Shown here: piece after piece, positions 14,942 through 23,663 of the stretch
How positions within the stretch are numbered: position 1 is the stretch's first letter
Layout: every line of letters begins with the position of its first letter
From: Psychrobacter sp. 4Bb
GTDB lineage: Bacteria > Pseudomonadota > Gammaproteobacteria > Pseudomonadales > Moraxellaceae
NCBI RefSeq assembly: GCF_002836735.1
Contig: NZ_PJAS01000065.1
Location: 1 to 49,203, forward strand
Length of the DNA stretch: 49,203 nt
Direction of reading: 5' to 3'
Made by a program: the position numbers and the translations under genes
Notes under the pieces: generated by a model
Seen by the model: the letters and a program-made list of their open reading frames with translations, nothing else
Told to the model about the DNA's origin: nothing
Databases searched by the model: none

Positions 14942-15826
14942 CTAATATGCAGACTGCTTACCCCAATCATAAATACCGCGTTTGTAAGCATAAATCAGCA
15001 TGATTAAGCCGGCGATAATCATCGGCGCGCTTAAGATTTGCCCTTTGGTCATCCAACCTAATAATATGAATCCTTGGTCAGCATCTGGCTGGCGGAAGAA
15101 TTCAATGATAAAGCGGCTGATGCCATAGCCTAGTAAGAATACAGCGGAGGCGGCCATACGTGGACGTGGTTTTGATGAATACCACCATAAGAATATAAAT
15201 AGCAGCAGACCTTCGGCAAAGGCTTCATATAGCTGTGATGGATGACGAGGCAATATGTATTGACCATTGACTTCAATCATCAATTCTTGCAATTGTGGAT
15301 TGCTCTGTAATTGCTCCATATCAAACGCCGCGGCTTGCGGAAAGTAGGTCAGCCAGTTATAGCCACCGTCTGAGACGCGACCCCATAATTCGCCATTGAT
15401 ATAGTTGCCGATACGCCCAAACAGTAAGCCGGTTGGTACACAAGGAACGATAAAATCGAATACTTGAAAGGTAGTCTTTTTATATTTACGGGCAAAGAAC
15501 CACATACCTAGCATGACGCCGATAAAGCCGCCGTGGAAAGACATACCGCCTTCCCAGACTTTTAATATATAGGCAGGGTTTTGGAGTAATTCACCGAACT
15601 GATAAAACAGCACATAGCCAATACGACCGCCTAAGATGACACCAAGCGCGCCATAAAAGACTAAGTCAGAGACCATGTCGGTGGTCCAATTGTCGCGTTT
15701 GGTACTGCGATACCAAGCCAAACCGTAAGCGGCAGCAAAGGCTAGCAAATACATTAGCCCATACCAGTGCACTTCCAATGGACCCAAGGAAAGCGCTACG
15801 GGATCATACTGAGGATGAATCATCAT
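14942..15826 (-). CDS. lgt: Lgt, prolipoprotein diacylglyceryl transferase
   Basis: A 294-residue inner-membrane enzyme that attaches diacylglycerol to the lipobox cysteine of lipoprotein precursors. The family signature GRIGNYINGELWGR is at residues 137-150, the HGG motif at 98-100, and about seven membrane segments are seen. Length is normal. It is usually a single essential chromosomal gene, so a plasmid copy is notable. It sits convergent with nothing, upstream of copS on the same strand, at the edge of the copper island, which encodes a lipoprotein with an LAAC lipobox (19994-20632). Confidence 0.95.
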   Translation of the reverse strand: MMIHPQYDPVALSLGPLEVHWYGLMYLLAFAAAYGLAWYRSTKRDNWTTDMVSDLVFYGALGVILGGRIGYVLFYQFGELLQNPAYILKVWEGGMSFHGGFIGVMLGMWFFARKYKKTTFQVFDFIVPCVPTGLLFGRIGNYINGELWGRVSDGGYNWLTYFPQAAAFDMEQLQSNPQLQELMIEVNGQYILPRHPSQLYEAFAEGLLLFIFLWWYSSKPRPRMAASAVFLLGYGISRFIIEFFRQPDADQGFILLGWMTKGQILSAPMIIAGLIMLIYAYKRGIYDWGKQSAY

Positions 15827-16009
15827 AAAGGCACCATAATTATTGGTAATAGAATGTATGAAATAGGCTTATATAAGAAATTTTTTGTCCAACAATTGAA
15901 AAGTACAACTATCGCAAGTCAGAATCTCATCTTATGGATAGAGAGACCTTCCAAGTAAACTCGCCTTCGATCTAATCTGAGCGGTTCATAGACAGTATGA
16001 AGGTATTTA

Positions 16010-17482
16010 CTACCTGGCAATCAACAACTTTACAGCAACCTCAAAAAGACACTCATCTTTGATAGTAATACTAACTTTGCCATTATGAGCATTGGCGATA
16101 GCTTGCACAATAGATAAGCCTAAGCCTGTTCCTGAATGCATCGTATTCGTTTTATCATGACGATAGAATCGCTCAAACAGTTTATCGGCTTCAATCTGAT
16201 TTAATGGTTTGTCTAGACGGTTGGTCATAGTTATTCTTAACCAGAGCTGCTCTGGGGATTGAATATCGTCTTTTGGCGCATTAAGCGAGGTGCTTGAAGT
16301 GAGGACAGTAGCGGATATCATAATAGTGCTATTACTAGCCGCATAATGAATCGCATTTGACATCAGGTTGGCAAACAGCCGTTGCAATAAGCCTTTATCA
16401 CCTAGTACTGTTTTAAAATCACCCGATTTTTCAAAGATTATCTCACGATCCTCAGCAATCATCTCATAATAATCTATAAGCTTTGTGATCAAGCTCTCTA
16501 TATCGACATGACTGATTTGCGAATCACTCAGCTCTTTTTGAGTTTTTGCCAGTAATAACATATCGTTAATCATGGCGGATAACTGCTTTAACGTATCATG
16601 CTGATGATGCAATTGCTCAATGTATTCGTCGCTTTCTCTTGGCTTAGTTAACATGACTTGCGTTTGCGTACTCAGCGTCGCTATTGGCGTACGTAGCTCA
16701 TGGGCGATATTGTCTGAAAACCGTGATAATGATTCAAAGTTACTTTCAAGCTTGACCATCATAGAATTATAAGACTCCGTTAGTGGACGTAATTCTAACG
16801 GCATATCGCCAACCACAATTCTTTCATCTAACCTTTGAAGATTAATGCCTTTCATCTTTTGTACGATAGTAGCTAGGGGAGCAAAACCCCAGTGTACACT
16901 TAGTGCTGCTACTGAAACCAATAATAAGGTAATGGCGATAAGTATCAAGCTCAGCTGGCGATTAAACTGGATAAGATATTGATGATGCACATCGCTAGGT
17001 AGAGCAATAAATGCCAAAACCTCTTGATGTGTAATGATAATGGCTCGGTAATGCCTATTATTTATCTTGATCATAAACTGCTGATCGCGATAGTCCTGCA
17101 ATAGTTGTAACAAGCTAAAATCTGCCGGTAGATCATTGATGAAATTACTGGGATCGCTGGATAATAATTTGCCATTTTTATCTGATACTAAGGTTTTTAA
17201 ATCATAATCCAGCCAAGAAGAATGTAGATGATTGGCATCAATTAGCGCTTGCGATTTTGATACTGTGAATGGTTCTATGTGATCTTCCAAACTAACCATA
17301 CGTTTACGCAGGTTAAAAGCTGCATGGGTAATAATCTCTGAGTCCATTTGCTCAAAGTGCTCGTTAACAGAGCGCTGAACCCATATATAAATAACAACTT
17401 GAGAGATAACAACAAATATTGTCAGTAAAAAAACAGTACGCCATAACAGTGACCAACGCCGATTCTTAGATTTATGTCTCAT
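16010..17482 (-). CDS. copS: copper-responsive sensor histidine kinase
   Basis: From ATG 17482 the kinase has 490 residues and overlaps the end of copR by 11 nt. Two membrane segments (about 15-35 and 175-197) bracket a periplasmic sensor domain of about 140 residues. A HAMP region follows, then the dimerisation box SDNIAHELRTPIATL with phospho-acceptor His about 261, an N box (LMSNAIHYAAS) and the G box HSGTGLGLSIVQAIANAHNG. It belongs to the CusS/CopS heavy-metal group. It should sense periplasmic Cu(I) and phosphorylate CopR. The copper assignment comes from the adjoining resistance genes. Confidence 0.9.
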   Translation of the reverse strand: MRHKSKNRRWSLLWRTVFLLTIFVVISQVVIYIWVQRSVNEHFEQMDSEIITHAAFNLRKRMVSLEDHIEPFTVSKSQALIDANHLHSSWLDYDLKTLVSDKNGKLLSSDPSNFINDLPADFSLLQLLQDYRDQQFMIKINNRHYRAIIITHQEVLAFIALPSDVHHQYLIQFNRQLSLILIAITLLLVSVAALSVHWGFAPLATIVQKMKGINLQRLDERIVVGDMPLELRPLTESYNSMMVKLESNFESLSRFSDNIAHELRTPIATLSTQTQVMLTKPRESDEYIEQLHHQHDTLKQLSAMINDMLLLAKTQKELSDSQISHVDIESLITKLIDYYEMIAEDREIIFEKSGDFKTVLGDKGLLQRLFANLMSNAIHYAASNSTIMISATVLTSSTSLNAPKDDIQSPEQLWLRITMTNRLDKPLNQIEADKLFERFYRHDKTNTMHSGTGLGLSIVQAIANAHNGKVSITIKDECLFEVAVKLLIAR

Positions 17483-18218
17483 TTGATGCCAGACTGTCTT
17501 TATTAATACTATCGTCGCCCATGCCACTATCCACGTCGACAGCCAGTGGCTCTAACTTGTAGCCCATTCCGCGTACCGTATGAATCAGCTTTATATCAAA
17601 TCCATCATCAATTTTTATCCGCAAGCGCCTTATAGCCACGTCAATGACATTCGTATCACTTTCAAAGTTTACATCCCATACTTGCGAGGCGATCACAGTG
17701 CGCGGCAGTACCTCACCTTGACGTTCTAAGAAAAGTTGTAATAAAGCAAACTCTTTAGCAGTCAATTTTATATTAGTGTTGCCTCTATGAACGGTGCGTT
17801 TGGCAATATCCATTTTCAGATCAGCTATGTGTATGACCGAGCTTTTATAATCAGATTGATTGGCACGGCGCAATAGGCTTTTTATTCGGACAATTAGCTC
17901 GGCAAAAGCAAAAGGTTTGGTCAGATAATCATCGCCACCAATTTCAATGCCTTTGATCCGATCGATTAAATCATCTTTAGCGGTTAAAAATAAAACAGGC
18001 GTATGCTTTCCAGCAGCACGGTAGCGCTGTATCAGCTCAAAGCCGCTGACGTCAGGCAGCATCACATCCATCAAAACCACACTAAAATCTTCAGTCATTA
18101 ACGCATGATAGCCATCTAAACCTGTCATGTGATGATCCACGATGAAGCCTGCTTCACTTAAGCCTTTTTTTATATACTCGCCTAGTTTCAACTCATCTTC
18201 TACCAGTAGTATTTTCAT
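17472..18218 (-). CDS. copR: OmpR-family response regulator for copper
   Basis: A 248-residue regulator with a receiver domain (acidic pair EDE 7-9, phospho-Asp51 in VVLMDVMLPD, conserved Lys in LTKPFAF) and a winged-helix DNA-binding domain (RTVHRGNTNIKLTAKEFALL, then VIDVAIRRLRIKIDDGF and IHTVRGMGYKLE). A tail of about 20 acidic and Ser residues extends past the usual end. It is first in a copR-copS operon that diverges from the copper genes. Repeated TGACAAAAA motifs in the divergent promoter are likely binding sites. Confidence 0.92.
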   Translation of the reverse strand: MKILLVEDELKLGEYIKKGLSEAGFIVDHHMTGLDGYHALMTEDFSVVLMDVMLPDVSGFELIQRYRAAGKHTPVLFLTAKDDLIDRIKGIEIGGDDYLTKPFAFAELIVRIKSLLRRANQSDYKSSVIHIADLKMDIAKRTVHRGNTNIKLTAKEFALLQLFLERQGEVLPRTVIASQVWDVNFESDTNVIDVAIRRLRIKIDDGFDIKLIHTVRGMGYKLEPLAVDVDSGMGDDSINKDSLASNET

Positions 18219-18268
18219 AGTAACCCCTCAACACGATTATGATTATTTGACATCCTAATCAATATAGA

Positions 18269-18300
18269 TGACAAAAACGTTTTGTAACTGACAAAAATGT
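18269..18300. promoter_or_regulatory. candidate CopR box (direct repeat)
   Basis: TGACAAAAACGT (18269-18280) and TGACAAAAATGT (18289-18300) are 20 bp apart, two helix turns, in the divergent copR / 18446 promoter region. CusR/CopR boxes known elsewhere use TGACAA/TTGTCA half sites, and GATTGTCA follows at about 18318. The role is inferred. Confidence 0.6.
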
Positions 18301-18445
18301 CATGTACTCGTAATCAGATTGTCAGTCTTCATTTGCTAATCTATATGAATGAAACATAGTTGCTCGTTCCTAATATCTAGCTACTACGAATTATTTTCAC
18401 AGGTAATCAATTTAAACGCCTAATAACTTACAAAAGAGGTTTTAT

Positions 18446-18772
18446 ATGAAAATTCACGGTTCATTCAAAAAAGTAGTATTGCTATCGGTATCTGTACTTA
18501 TAGGTATTACTACTGCTAATGCGCATACGACCAATCTAAGCACTTCAATTATCGATAGCTGCGATAACGTTACCAAGTTTGCTAAAAACCTAGATCACAA
18601 TAATGCAAATGTATCGGATGCTGAAATGAAAAGCTATATCGATGCTAGAGTTGCTTGTGAAGTTCAGCATCAAGATCAGCACTTGCAGTCTGAAAAGGAT
18701 TTCGTGAACAAATATGGTCGCGATCGCGATAGAAGCCCTCAAGTCATACTAAAGGATTCTATTAAGAATTAA
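18446..18772 (+). CDS. small exported protein of the copper cluster
   Basis: A 108-residue protein with a signal peptide (KVVLLSVSVLIGITTANA, cleavage about residue 26) and a mature part with two cysteines (DSCDNVTKF, RVACEVQHQDQHLQ) and several His. AGAGG precedes ATG 18446 by about 7 nt. It is the first plus-strand gene after the divergent copRS promoter, so it is probably copper-induced. I do not recognise the family. A periplasmic copper-binding or disulfide-bonded role is guesswork. Confidence 0.65.
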   Translation: MKIHGSFKKVVLLSVSVLIGITTANAHTTNLSTSIIDSCDNVTKFAKNLDHNNANVSDAEMKSYIDARVACEVQHQDQHLQSEKDFVNKYGRDRDRSPQVILKDSIKN

Positions 18773-18787
18773 AATCTAGAAACGTTA

Positions 18788-18818
18788 AGATGACAATATT
18801 GTAATCTTATTGTCATCT
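18788..18818. promoter_or_regulatory. 10-bp inverted repeat with TGACAAT/ATTGTCA arms
   Basis: AGATGACAAT (18788-18797) and its complement (18809-18818) stand just upstream of a -35/-10 promoter. The half sites match the TGACAA motif seen in the copRS promoter, so it may be a second CopR site. Without a T-run it is less likely a terminator. Confidence 0.5.
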
Positions 18819-18863
18819 ACCAGTCAGAAAGAATAAGGTATCATCTAAACCAATTTAACAGTC

Positions 18864-18892
18864 TTGACATTAAACAGACTCAGGCGTTAATA
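18864..18892 (+). promoter_or_regulatory. sigma-70-type promoter
   Basis: TTGACA (18864-18869) and TTAATA (18887-18892) are separated by 17 bp, 20 bp before the Met-rich gene at 18912. Confidence 0.6.
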
Positions 18893-18911
18893 AAATAAAT
18901 AGGAATTAATT

Positions 18912-19172
18912 ATGTCATTATCTAAATCAATCGCTGCCACTGCTGTAGCTCTAATCCTTTCAACCTCAGCTATGGCGCATTCTCCAGAGATGCATGCGAA
19001 AAAAGATAGTATGAGTTGTGAAAAGATGGAGAAAAACATGCAAATGATGGAAAAAATGGATCATAGCAAGATGGATATGAAAGATCCTGCTATGAAAGCA
19101 ATGATGGCTAACATGGGTAAAATGAAGCAAATGTACCAAAAAAACTGCGTTACTAACGACAGTAAATCTTAA
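18912..19172 (+). CDS. Met-rich periplasmic copper-binding protein
   Basis: An 86-residue protein with a signal peptide (SLSKSIAATAVALILSTSAMA). The mature part of about 63 residues holds some 16 Met plus MDHSK motifs (MEKMDHSKMDMKD) and two Cys. Such Met/His clusters bind Cu(I), so this is probably a periplasmic copper sponge or chaperone. AGGAA lies before the ATG. A promoter and possible CopR sites sit upstream. The family name is not certain. Confidence 0.7.
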   Translation: MSLSKSIAATAVALILSTSAMAHSPEMHAKKDSMSCEKMEKNMQMMEKMDHSKMDMKDPAMKAMMANMGKMKQMYQKNCVTNDSKS

Positions 19173-19233
19173 AAATTTTAGCTCTGCTAAATAGCAGTCA
19201 ACACTTAACGAAAATAAAGTTTTAGGAAAACAT

Positions 19234-19824
19234 ATGAAATTTTTATTGGGTGCGCTCTTTACCGTATTTGTGGCAATCGTTGGCGTGTTTGCGGTTGTTA
19301 CTAGTGGTGTTGTCAATGTGGGAGCTGACCAAGAGCATAGCCCAATGATGTTTAGCTTTTTGGAAACCGCTCGCAATCGTTCCATAGCAAATGCCAGTAA
19401 AGATATTGTGGTACCAGACTTAGAGAAGGTCGATATCATTTCTGGGGGCGCGGACTATAAGGATATGTGTGCAGGCTGTCACTTGTCTCCGGGAGTGGCA
19501 CAAACTGACTTTAGTGAGGGCTTATATCCAAAGCCGCCCAACTTTACCAAGGCTGATATTGTCAAACGTTATCAAACAGAAGACGGTGCAAAGCAAGGCT
19601 TTTGGGCAATCAAGCACGGTATTATGGCATCTGGAATGCCTACGTGGGGTGCTTCTCATGACGACGCTAGAATGTGGGCAATGGTAGCCTTCATTAGATC
19701 GTTACCTGAATTAGATGAAGCTCAGTACACGATGCTAACCACTAGGATAGATGGCGATATGATGGACATGTCATTTGACGGTGATATGAATATGTCGGAT
19801 GATGAATCTGGAATGCAGCATTAA
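19234..19824 (+). CDS. membrane-anchored c-type cytochrome
   Basis: A 196-residue protein with an N-terminal membrane anchor (about residues 3-25) and one heme-c site CAGCH at 79-83. The likely distal ligand is Met135 in ASGMPTWG. The C-terminal tail is rich in Met and Asp (DGDMMDMSFDGDMNMSDDESG), like the copper-binding repeats of CopB nearby. It may pass electrons to or from the multicopper oxidase or oxidise Cu(I); this is inference. Heme attachment needs the Ccm system, part of which is encoded at 33110-37644. AGGAAA precedes the start. Confidence 0.85.
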   Translation: MKFLLGALFTVFVAIVGVFAVVTSGVVNVGADQEHSPMMFSFLETARNRSIANASKDIVVPDLEKVDIISGGADYKDMCAGCHLSPGVAQTDFSEGLYPKPPNFTKADIVKRYQTEDGAKQGFWAIKHGIMASGMPTWGASHDDARMWAMVAFIRSLPELDEAQYTMLTTRIDGDMMDMSFDGDMNMSDDESGMQH

Positions 19825-19878
19825 TACTTTCTAGATATGAAAGCCTCCTAACTCACGGTTGTCGCTATTATATTAATA

Positions 19879-19914
19879 ATGCAGTACTGAACAGTGCTGC
19901 ATTTAATGTTTTTA
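19879..19914 (+). terminator. probable intrinsic terminator after the cytochrome gene
   Basis: ATGCAGTACTG (19879-19889) pairs with CAGTGCTGCAT (19892-19902) with one wobble, followed by TTAATGTTTTT. The U tract is imperfect, so it may be partial. Confidence 0.5.
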
Positions 19915-19993
19915 GTTAAGTACATAAGAATTAAATATAGGGTGTAAGTTTTTAGAATATCGAGCATAATAATAGACGTTTAGGAGTAATTTA

Positions 19994-20632
19994 ATGAGAC
20001 ATTACACACATGTGCTTTCTAATGGACATAGCTGGTTATCCAGTCGTGTCCTTTTATTGGTGGTGACATCGTCACTCTCGTTAACGCTAGCCGCTTGCAG
20101 CCAATCTAATACCAGTGGCTCTGATTCTCAACCAGTAAAGGTTGAACAGTCTGCTACCCAGAATGCACAAGTACAAAATGAAAGTTCTGCTCCTACAAAT
20201 GCTCCCGTTAACAGCTCGTCATCATTACTCAAAAACGTCTCAGCCACAGTTTATAAAGATGCCAACTGCGGCTGCTGCAAAGAATGGGTAGGCTATGCCG
20301 AAGGTCATGGTCTAAGCGCAACTGCGCAAGACGTTACAGATTTATCTTTATTTAAAGAGCGTTACGGTGTCCCGCAGCAAATGCGCTCTTGTCATACCGC
20401 CGTCACTACTAATGGTTATGTTTTTGAAGGTCACGTTCCTGCTAAACACATGGCTGAATTCTTAGCAAATCCTCCTGCACAAGCTATTGGACTTGCCGTA
20501 CCGAGTATGCCGGTTGGTAGCCCCGGTATGGAGTATGAAGGTAAATTCATGCCCTATAAAGTCATGCAATTGAACAAGGATGGCAGCACTCAAGTGTATG
20601 CGGCTATTGAGTCGCCAGCGCAGCAGATGTAG
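19994..20632 (+). CDS. DUF411 metal-binding lipoprotein
   Basis: A 212-residue protein with a lipoprotein signal; the lipobox LAAC puts the lipidated residue at Cys35. A Ser/Gln-rich linker follows. The DUF411 domain spans about 80-205, with CGCC at 91-94, SCHTA (Cys132, His133), the GHVPAKHM motif and VPSMPVGSPGME. DUF411 proteins occur widely in copper and silver clusters and are taken as periplasmic metal binders. AGGAG lies before ATG 19994. Maturation requires Lgt, which the same island carries. Confidence 0.88.
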   Translation: MRHYTHVLSNGHSWLSSRVLLLVVTSSLSLTLAACSQSNTSGSDSQPVKVEQSATQNAQVQNESSAPTNAPVNSSSSLLKNVSATVYKDANCGCCKEWVGYAEGHGLSATAQDVTDLSLFKERYGVPQQMRSCHTAVTTNGYVFEGHVPAKHMAEFLANPPAQAIGLAVPSMPVGSPGMEYEGKFMPYKVMQLNKDGSTQVYAAIESPAQQM

Positions 20633-20699
20633 TTCTATTAATAAGTTATCAGATATATAAGTTCAACTCTCATTTCATGGATTAACTTAGGTCAATATT

Positions 20700-22397
20700 A
20701 TGAATAAAAACAGATTTAACCGCAGGCGTTTTTTGACAGGGTCATCCACCTTGCTCGGCGCGTCGATGCTATCCACACTACCGACGATGGCTAATAGTGC
20801 TTTAACTAAAAGCCAAAATGTCGTAGTCAATAGTGATAGAGCCGATCACATTGTACCTATACTGACAGGCAAAGAGTTTGATCTTTATGTCAGTGAGAAG
20901 ATGATAACGGTCAACGGCAAGTCAAGCATGGCAACGCTGATAAATGACTCACTGCCTGCGCCAACGCTTAAGATGCAAGAAGGCGATACGGTCACCATTC
21001 GAGTCCATAATCAGCTGAATGAGTCGACCTCTATTCACTGGCATGGCCTCTTAGTGCCGTTTGAGATGGATGGCGTACCGGGTATCAGCTTTGATGGTAT
21101 TCCTGCGGGTAGCACCTTCACGTACAAATTTAAACTGATACAGTCAGGCACTTATTGGTATCACTCGCATACTGGCTTCCAAGAACAAACCGGTATGCGC
21201 GGGGCCATCGTCATTGAGCCGAAAGGGCGCGAACGTCATCCTATCGAGGAAGACCATGTCATTTTGCTCAGTGATTGGACGCATCGCGATCCGCATAATC
21301 TGCTAAAACTACTTAAGCAGCGTGCTGACTTTGATAATTATCATCTGCCAGACTTTAAAAAGCTATTGTCCGATATTGCCGAAACGGATCTGAAAACCGC
21401 GTTTGATAAGCGCAAAAGTTGGAATCAGATGCGCATGATGCCCACTGATTTTACGGACTTGTCGGGTGAAAACACATTTACCTACCTTATCAATGGCAAA
21501 ACCACAGCGGCTAACTGGACGCAACTTGTCAAGGCTGGACAGCCTGTCAAACTACGTTTTATTAATGGTTCAGCGCAGACGATATTTGATGTACGCATCC
21601 CCGGCCTAAAAATGAAAGTCGTCGCGACGGATGGGATTGATGTCAGTCCCGTCGATATCGATGATTTCCGTATTGGGGTGGCCGAGACTTATGATGTCAT
21701 CGTGACGCCCACTAAAGACGCGCATACCATATTTGCTCAAAACATAGATCGGTCAGGCTATGTTGCGACAACGCTTGCTACCAAAAAAGGTGCTCGTCCT
21801 GCGATACCTGCTATGGACAAAATCGAATGGCTGACGATGGCCGACATGATGGGCGCCATGGGATCGAATGGCTATAACGCTAAACATGCCAAAACAGAAT
21901 ATGACTTTAAGTCCGATATGCGCGTTGATAGTCCGCGTATGAACCTTGATGACCCTGGTATTAATCTACGTAACATTGATAGAAAGGTTTTGAATTATAG
22001 TCAGTTGCGCTCTGTCGGCGATGAGATAATGGCAGAGCAGCGCAAACCCACCAGAGAGATTGAAATACATCTGACGGGAAACATGGAGCGCTATATTTGG
22101 GCTCTAGACGGGGTTATGTTCAAAGATGCCGCACCGGTCAATATTAAGCCGGGTGAGCGCGTACGTATTACCTTAGTCAATGACACCATGATGAATCATC
22201 CCATGCATTTGCATGGTATGTGGAGCGATCTGCGGATGCCTTCAGGTGAGTTTCAAGTACGTAAGCATACGATAATGGTACAGCCTGCACAAAAGATAAG
22301 CTTTGATGTCACCGGAGAAGCTGGCAGATGGGCATGGCATTGCCACTTGCTCTATCACATGGAAGCAGGGATGTTTAGAGAAGTTGCCGTTGTTTAA
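20700..22397 (+). CDS. copA: CopA/PcoA-type multicopper oxidase
   Basis: A 565-residue periplasmic copper oxidase. The N terminus has a Tat signal (NRRRFLTGSS, then a hydrophobic stretch ending near PTMANSA). All four copper-ligand motifs are present: HWHG 113-116, HSH 155-157, HPMHLHG 500-506 and HCHLLYHMEAGM from 547. It oxidises Cu(I) to the less toxic Cu(II). Export must be folded and through Tat, whose genes lie downstream in the island. It is followed within 26 bp by copB. Confidence 0.96.
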   Translation: MNKNRFNRRRFLTGSSTLLGASMLSTLPTMANSALTKSQNVVVNSDRADHIVPILTGKEFDLYVSEKMITVNGKSSMATLINDSLPAPTLKMQEGDTVTIRVHNQLNESTSIHWHGLLVPFEMDGVPGISFDGIPAGSTFTYKFKLIQSGTYWYHSHTGFQEQTGMRGAIVIEPKGRERHPIEEDHVILLSDWTHRDPHNLLKLLKQRADFDNYHLPDFKKLLSDIAETDLKTAFDKRKSWNQMRMMPTDFTDLSGENTFTYLINGKTTAANWTQLVKAGQPVKLRFINGSAQTIFDVRIPGLKMKVVATDGIDVSPVDIDDFRIGVAETYDVIVTPTKDAHTIFAQNIDRSGYVATTLATKKGARPAIPAMDKIEWLTMADMMGAMGSNGYNAKHAKTEYDFKSDMRVDSPRMNLDDPGINLRNIDRKVLNYSQLRSVGDEIMAEQRKPTREIEIHLTGNMERYIWALDGVMFKDAAPVNIKPGERVRITLVNDTMMNHPMHLHGMWSDLRMPSGEFQVRKHTIMVQPAQKISFDVTGEAGRWAWHCHLLYHMEAGMFREVAVV

Positions 22398-22422
22398 TAA
22401 ACCTTCGAATATGAGCCTTATT

Positions 22423-23568
22423 ATGAAAATATATAAAGTAGGTCTACCGTTTATTGGCATGTCATCTTTGATGCTACTAATGTCACCTTTAGCAAACGCT
22501 GCTGAGATGTCGAACATGGATCACAGCAGCATGGACATGTCTGGTATGGATATGTCAGATATGGATCACAGCAGCATGGATATGTCGGGCAATATGTCAG
22601 ATATGGACCATAGTGGCATGGATATGTCAGGCGATATGTCAGATATGGACCATAGTGGCATGGATATGTCAGGCGATATGTCGGATATGGATCATAGTGG
22701 TATGGATATGTCAGGTGACATGTCAGATATGGATCACAGTGGCATGGATATGTCAGGCATGGACCATAGCAAAATGGATATGTCAGGCATGGACCATAGC
22801 AAAATGGATATGTCAGGCATGGACCATGGCAGTATGGATATGTCAGGTACGCAAGGTGGTAAAGCTCCAGCTGATGCTCGCAGTCCTGACTATTCAAACG
22901 GCGTTCCCTATGGTCGCTTTGGTAAGCCTGTGATGATGGATAGCTTACCGTTATGGGGTGTGTCAGTAGAAACTTTGGGCTATCAGTTTGAGAATGACCA
23001 AATCGATTTTGAGTTTGATACGTGGTACGGTACTGATAGTAATCGTGTCACTCTACGCAGTGAAGGTAGTGCTCAAACTAACGATGATAAAGAGATCGAT
23101 AGCTTAACCTCACTCGCTTATTGGAAGCCGCTCGGTATCTTCTGGAATGGAGAAGCGGGTATTGCTTATAATACTGAAAACGATAAGTCCGCAATCATGG
23201 CAGGCATTGTTGGTACGGCGCCGTACTTCGTTGAGACTGACGCAAGAGCTTATCTATATACTGATGGTCAAGTCCAGCTTGATCTTGGGACAGCGTACGA
23301 GTGGCGCTTAGATCAGCGTTGGGTGGTCAGACCAGAAGTGCAGTTGACTGCTTTCAGTAAAGATGATACTGACAACGGTATTACTAAAGGTTTTAATGAG
23401 CTTGAAACTGAAGTTCGGTTAGCTTATGAAACCCTAAGTCGTCAATTATCACCCTACGTTGGTTTTAGTTATGCATCAGCCTTAGGGGATGCACGAGACT
23501 TACGCCGCCAAGAAAACGTAGCCGTTGATTCTAATAGTCTGACTGCTGGTGTGATGTTTTGGTTCTAG
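22423..23568 (+). CDS. copB: CopB outer-membrane copper-resistance protein
   Basis: From ATG 22423 the protein has 381 residues; a longer frame overlapping copA was rejected because this start gives a clean signal peptide (MSSLMLLMSPLANA). Residues about 27-145 are a Met/Asp/His/Ser repeat tract (MDHSGMDMSGDMSD units). The last 230 residues form a CopB/PcoB beta-barrel domain: YGRFGKPVMMDSLPLWGV, then antiparallel strands to a C-terminal aromatic (GVMFWF), as in outer-membrane barrels. It may sequester copper or help move it across the outer membrane. The repeat tract is unusually long. Confidence 0.92.
   Translation: MKIYKVGLPFIGMSSLMLLMSPLANAAEMSNMDHSSMDMSGMDMSDMDHSSMDMSGNMSDMDHSGMDMSGDMSDMDHSGMDMSGDMSDMDHSGMDMSGDMSDMDHSGMDMSGMDHSKMDMSGMDHSKMDMSGMDHGSMDMSGTQGGKAPADARSPDYSNGVPYGRFGKPVMMDSLPLWGVSVETLGYQFENDQIDFEFDTWYGTDSNRVTLRSEGSAQTNDDKEIDSLTSLAYWKPLGIFWNGEAGIAYNTENDKSAIMAGIVGTAPYFVETDARAYLYTDGQVQLDLGTAYEWRLDQRWVVRPEVQLTAFSKDDTDNGITKGFNELETEVRLAYETLSRQLSPYVGFSYASALGDARDLRRQENVAVDSNSLTAGVMFWF
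22509..22850 (+). repeat. in-frame tandem repeats inside copB
   Basis: About four near-identical 42-bp units encode MSDMDHSGMDMSGD, and three 27-30-bp units encode MDMSGMDHSK. The strong nucleotide identity between units suggests recent slippage or unequal exchange, so the copy number may vary between strains. Confidence 0.85.
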
Positions 23569-23611
23569 TGTTAACCATGTAAGTAACAACAGTTTATAAC
23601 ACTAGCTCTAA

Positions 23612-23645
23612 AAAAAGGCACCTCTTTATTTAGGTGCCTTTTTAC
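23612..23645 (+). terminator. intrinsic terminator after copB
   Basis: A perfect 12-bp stem (23612-23623 with 23632-23643), AAAAAGGCACCT and its complement, with an 8-nt loop and terminal T-run. It separates the copA-copB transcript from the DUF305 gene. Confidence 0.88.
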
Positions 23646-23663
23646 TAAATTAAGGACAAGAAT

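Noticed and set aside
22451..22897. 148-aa minus-strand frame with Tyr/Pro/Cys repeats
   Set aside because: It is the complement of the copB repeat tract, not an independent gene.
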